From positions 1 through 6,440 of the forward strand of contig CAZHBA010000108.1 in the NCBI GenBank assembly GCA_964530225.1: a stretch of DNA of 6,440 bases, given 5' to 3'. The position numbers and the translations under genes were made by a program. The notes under the pieces were generated by a model, which ran no database searches, was not told where the DNA came from, and saw only the letters and a program-made list of their open reading frames with translations. This stretch comes from CAZHBA01 sp964530225. Its GTDB lineage: Bacteria; Pseudomonadota; Alphaproteobacteria; UBA6615. This document shows positions 6,234-6,440 of this stretch, piece after piece (the first letter of the stretch is position 1; each line of letters begins with the position of its first letter).

Positions 6234-6440
6234 CTAGTCGATCACATTTGAATGAACAAAGAAAGTGTGCATGACACCGGGATATACTTTCAGGCAATGG
6301 GGATGACCGGTAGTCACCATCTTTTCGGTGAGCAACAGCGAATCGTCGCGGATAGGGTCGAGTTCAGCCGCTACGATAAAGGCCGGTGGCAGGCCGGTTG
6401 GGTCACCCTTGGCGGCAAATGCGCGCGGATCGTTGCGGTC
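6234..6440 (-). CDS. Alpha/beta hydrolase fold-3 (HSL-type) esterase, C-terminal part
   Basis: The final 68 codons of a leftward gene that enters from the right edge and ends at a TAG at 6236-6234. The visible part carries the last two triad positions of hormone-sensitive-lipase-type (fold-3, PF07859) esterases. LPPAFIVAAELDPIRDD holds the catalytic aspartate (visible residue 28), and YPGVMHTFF holds the catalytic histidine (residue 58), with the usual spacing of 30. These enzymes hydrolyse short-chain acyl esters or lactones. The HGGG oxyanion motif and the GDSAGG nucleophile would lie outside the window, so activity cannot be judged here. It precedes fzlA on the same strand by 105 nt, with a weak terminator-like hairpin between. 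Confidence 0.88.
   Translation of the reverse strand, partial: DRNDPRAFAAKGDPTGLPPAFIVAAELDPIRDDSLLLTEKMVTTGHPHCLKVYPGVMHTFFVHSNVID

Noticed and set aside
1..6440. Mobile element, toxin-antitoxin, phage-defence or CRISPR system
   Set aside because: No transposase, integrase, repeats or defence-type domains were seen on either strand; gene content is ordinary chromosomal.

Overview
The window looks like ordinary chromosomal DNA of an alphaproteobacterium, probably Rhodospirillales-like. This is inferred from three things: a probable FzlA (an FtsZ-binding GST-fold protein typical of Alphaproteobacteria), a hydrolase closely resembling mitochondrial ABHD10, and a perfect CtrA-type TTAA-N7-TTAA box. 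The sequence is moderately GC-rich and densely coded. I see no RNA gene, IS element, CRISPR array or phage gene, and no gene-free stretch above about 110 bases.

Layout. Bases 1-3175 form a leftward (minus-strand) run: a family 4 glycosyltransferase, 10 nt later a family 9 (heptosyltransferase-like) glycosyltransferase, then after 63 nt the 5' half of threonyl-tRNA synthetase (thrS), cut by the window start. A 15-base divergent gap (3176-3190) separates this run from the rightward ABHD10-like alpha/beta hydrolase (3191-4000). That gene converges on, and shares a palindromic CTAG double stop with, a leftward atypical SDR / YeeZ-like protein (3997-4866). A short divergent gap leads to a rightward secreted TPR protein (4925-5415) whose reading frame appears broken by a missing G near 5299-5302. 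Convergent to it is leftward fzlA (5448-6128), preceded by a 105-nt gap and the C-terminal 68 codons of an HSL-type (fold-3) alpha/beta hydrolase/esterase running off the right edge.

Function. The two glycosyltransferases plausibly act together on a cell-surface polysaccharide such as LPS core. ThrS is translation housekeeping, and FzlA would be a division protein. The remaining genes look like unlinked housekeeping or accessory functions. I found no convincing undescribed multi-gene system. The best items for a second look are the TPR frameshift, the CtrA-type palindrome before thrS with a weaker relative before fzlA, the bacterial ABHD10 relative, and the unusually tight gene junctions.
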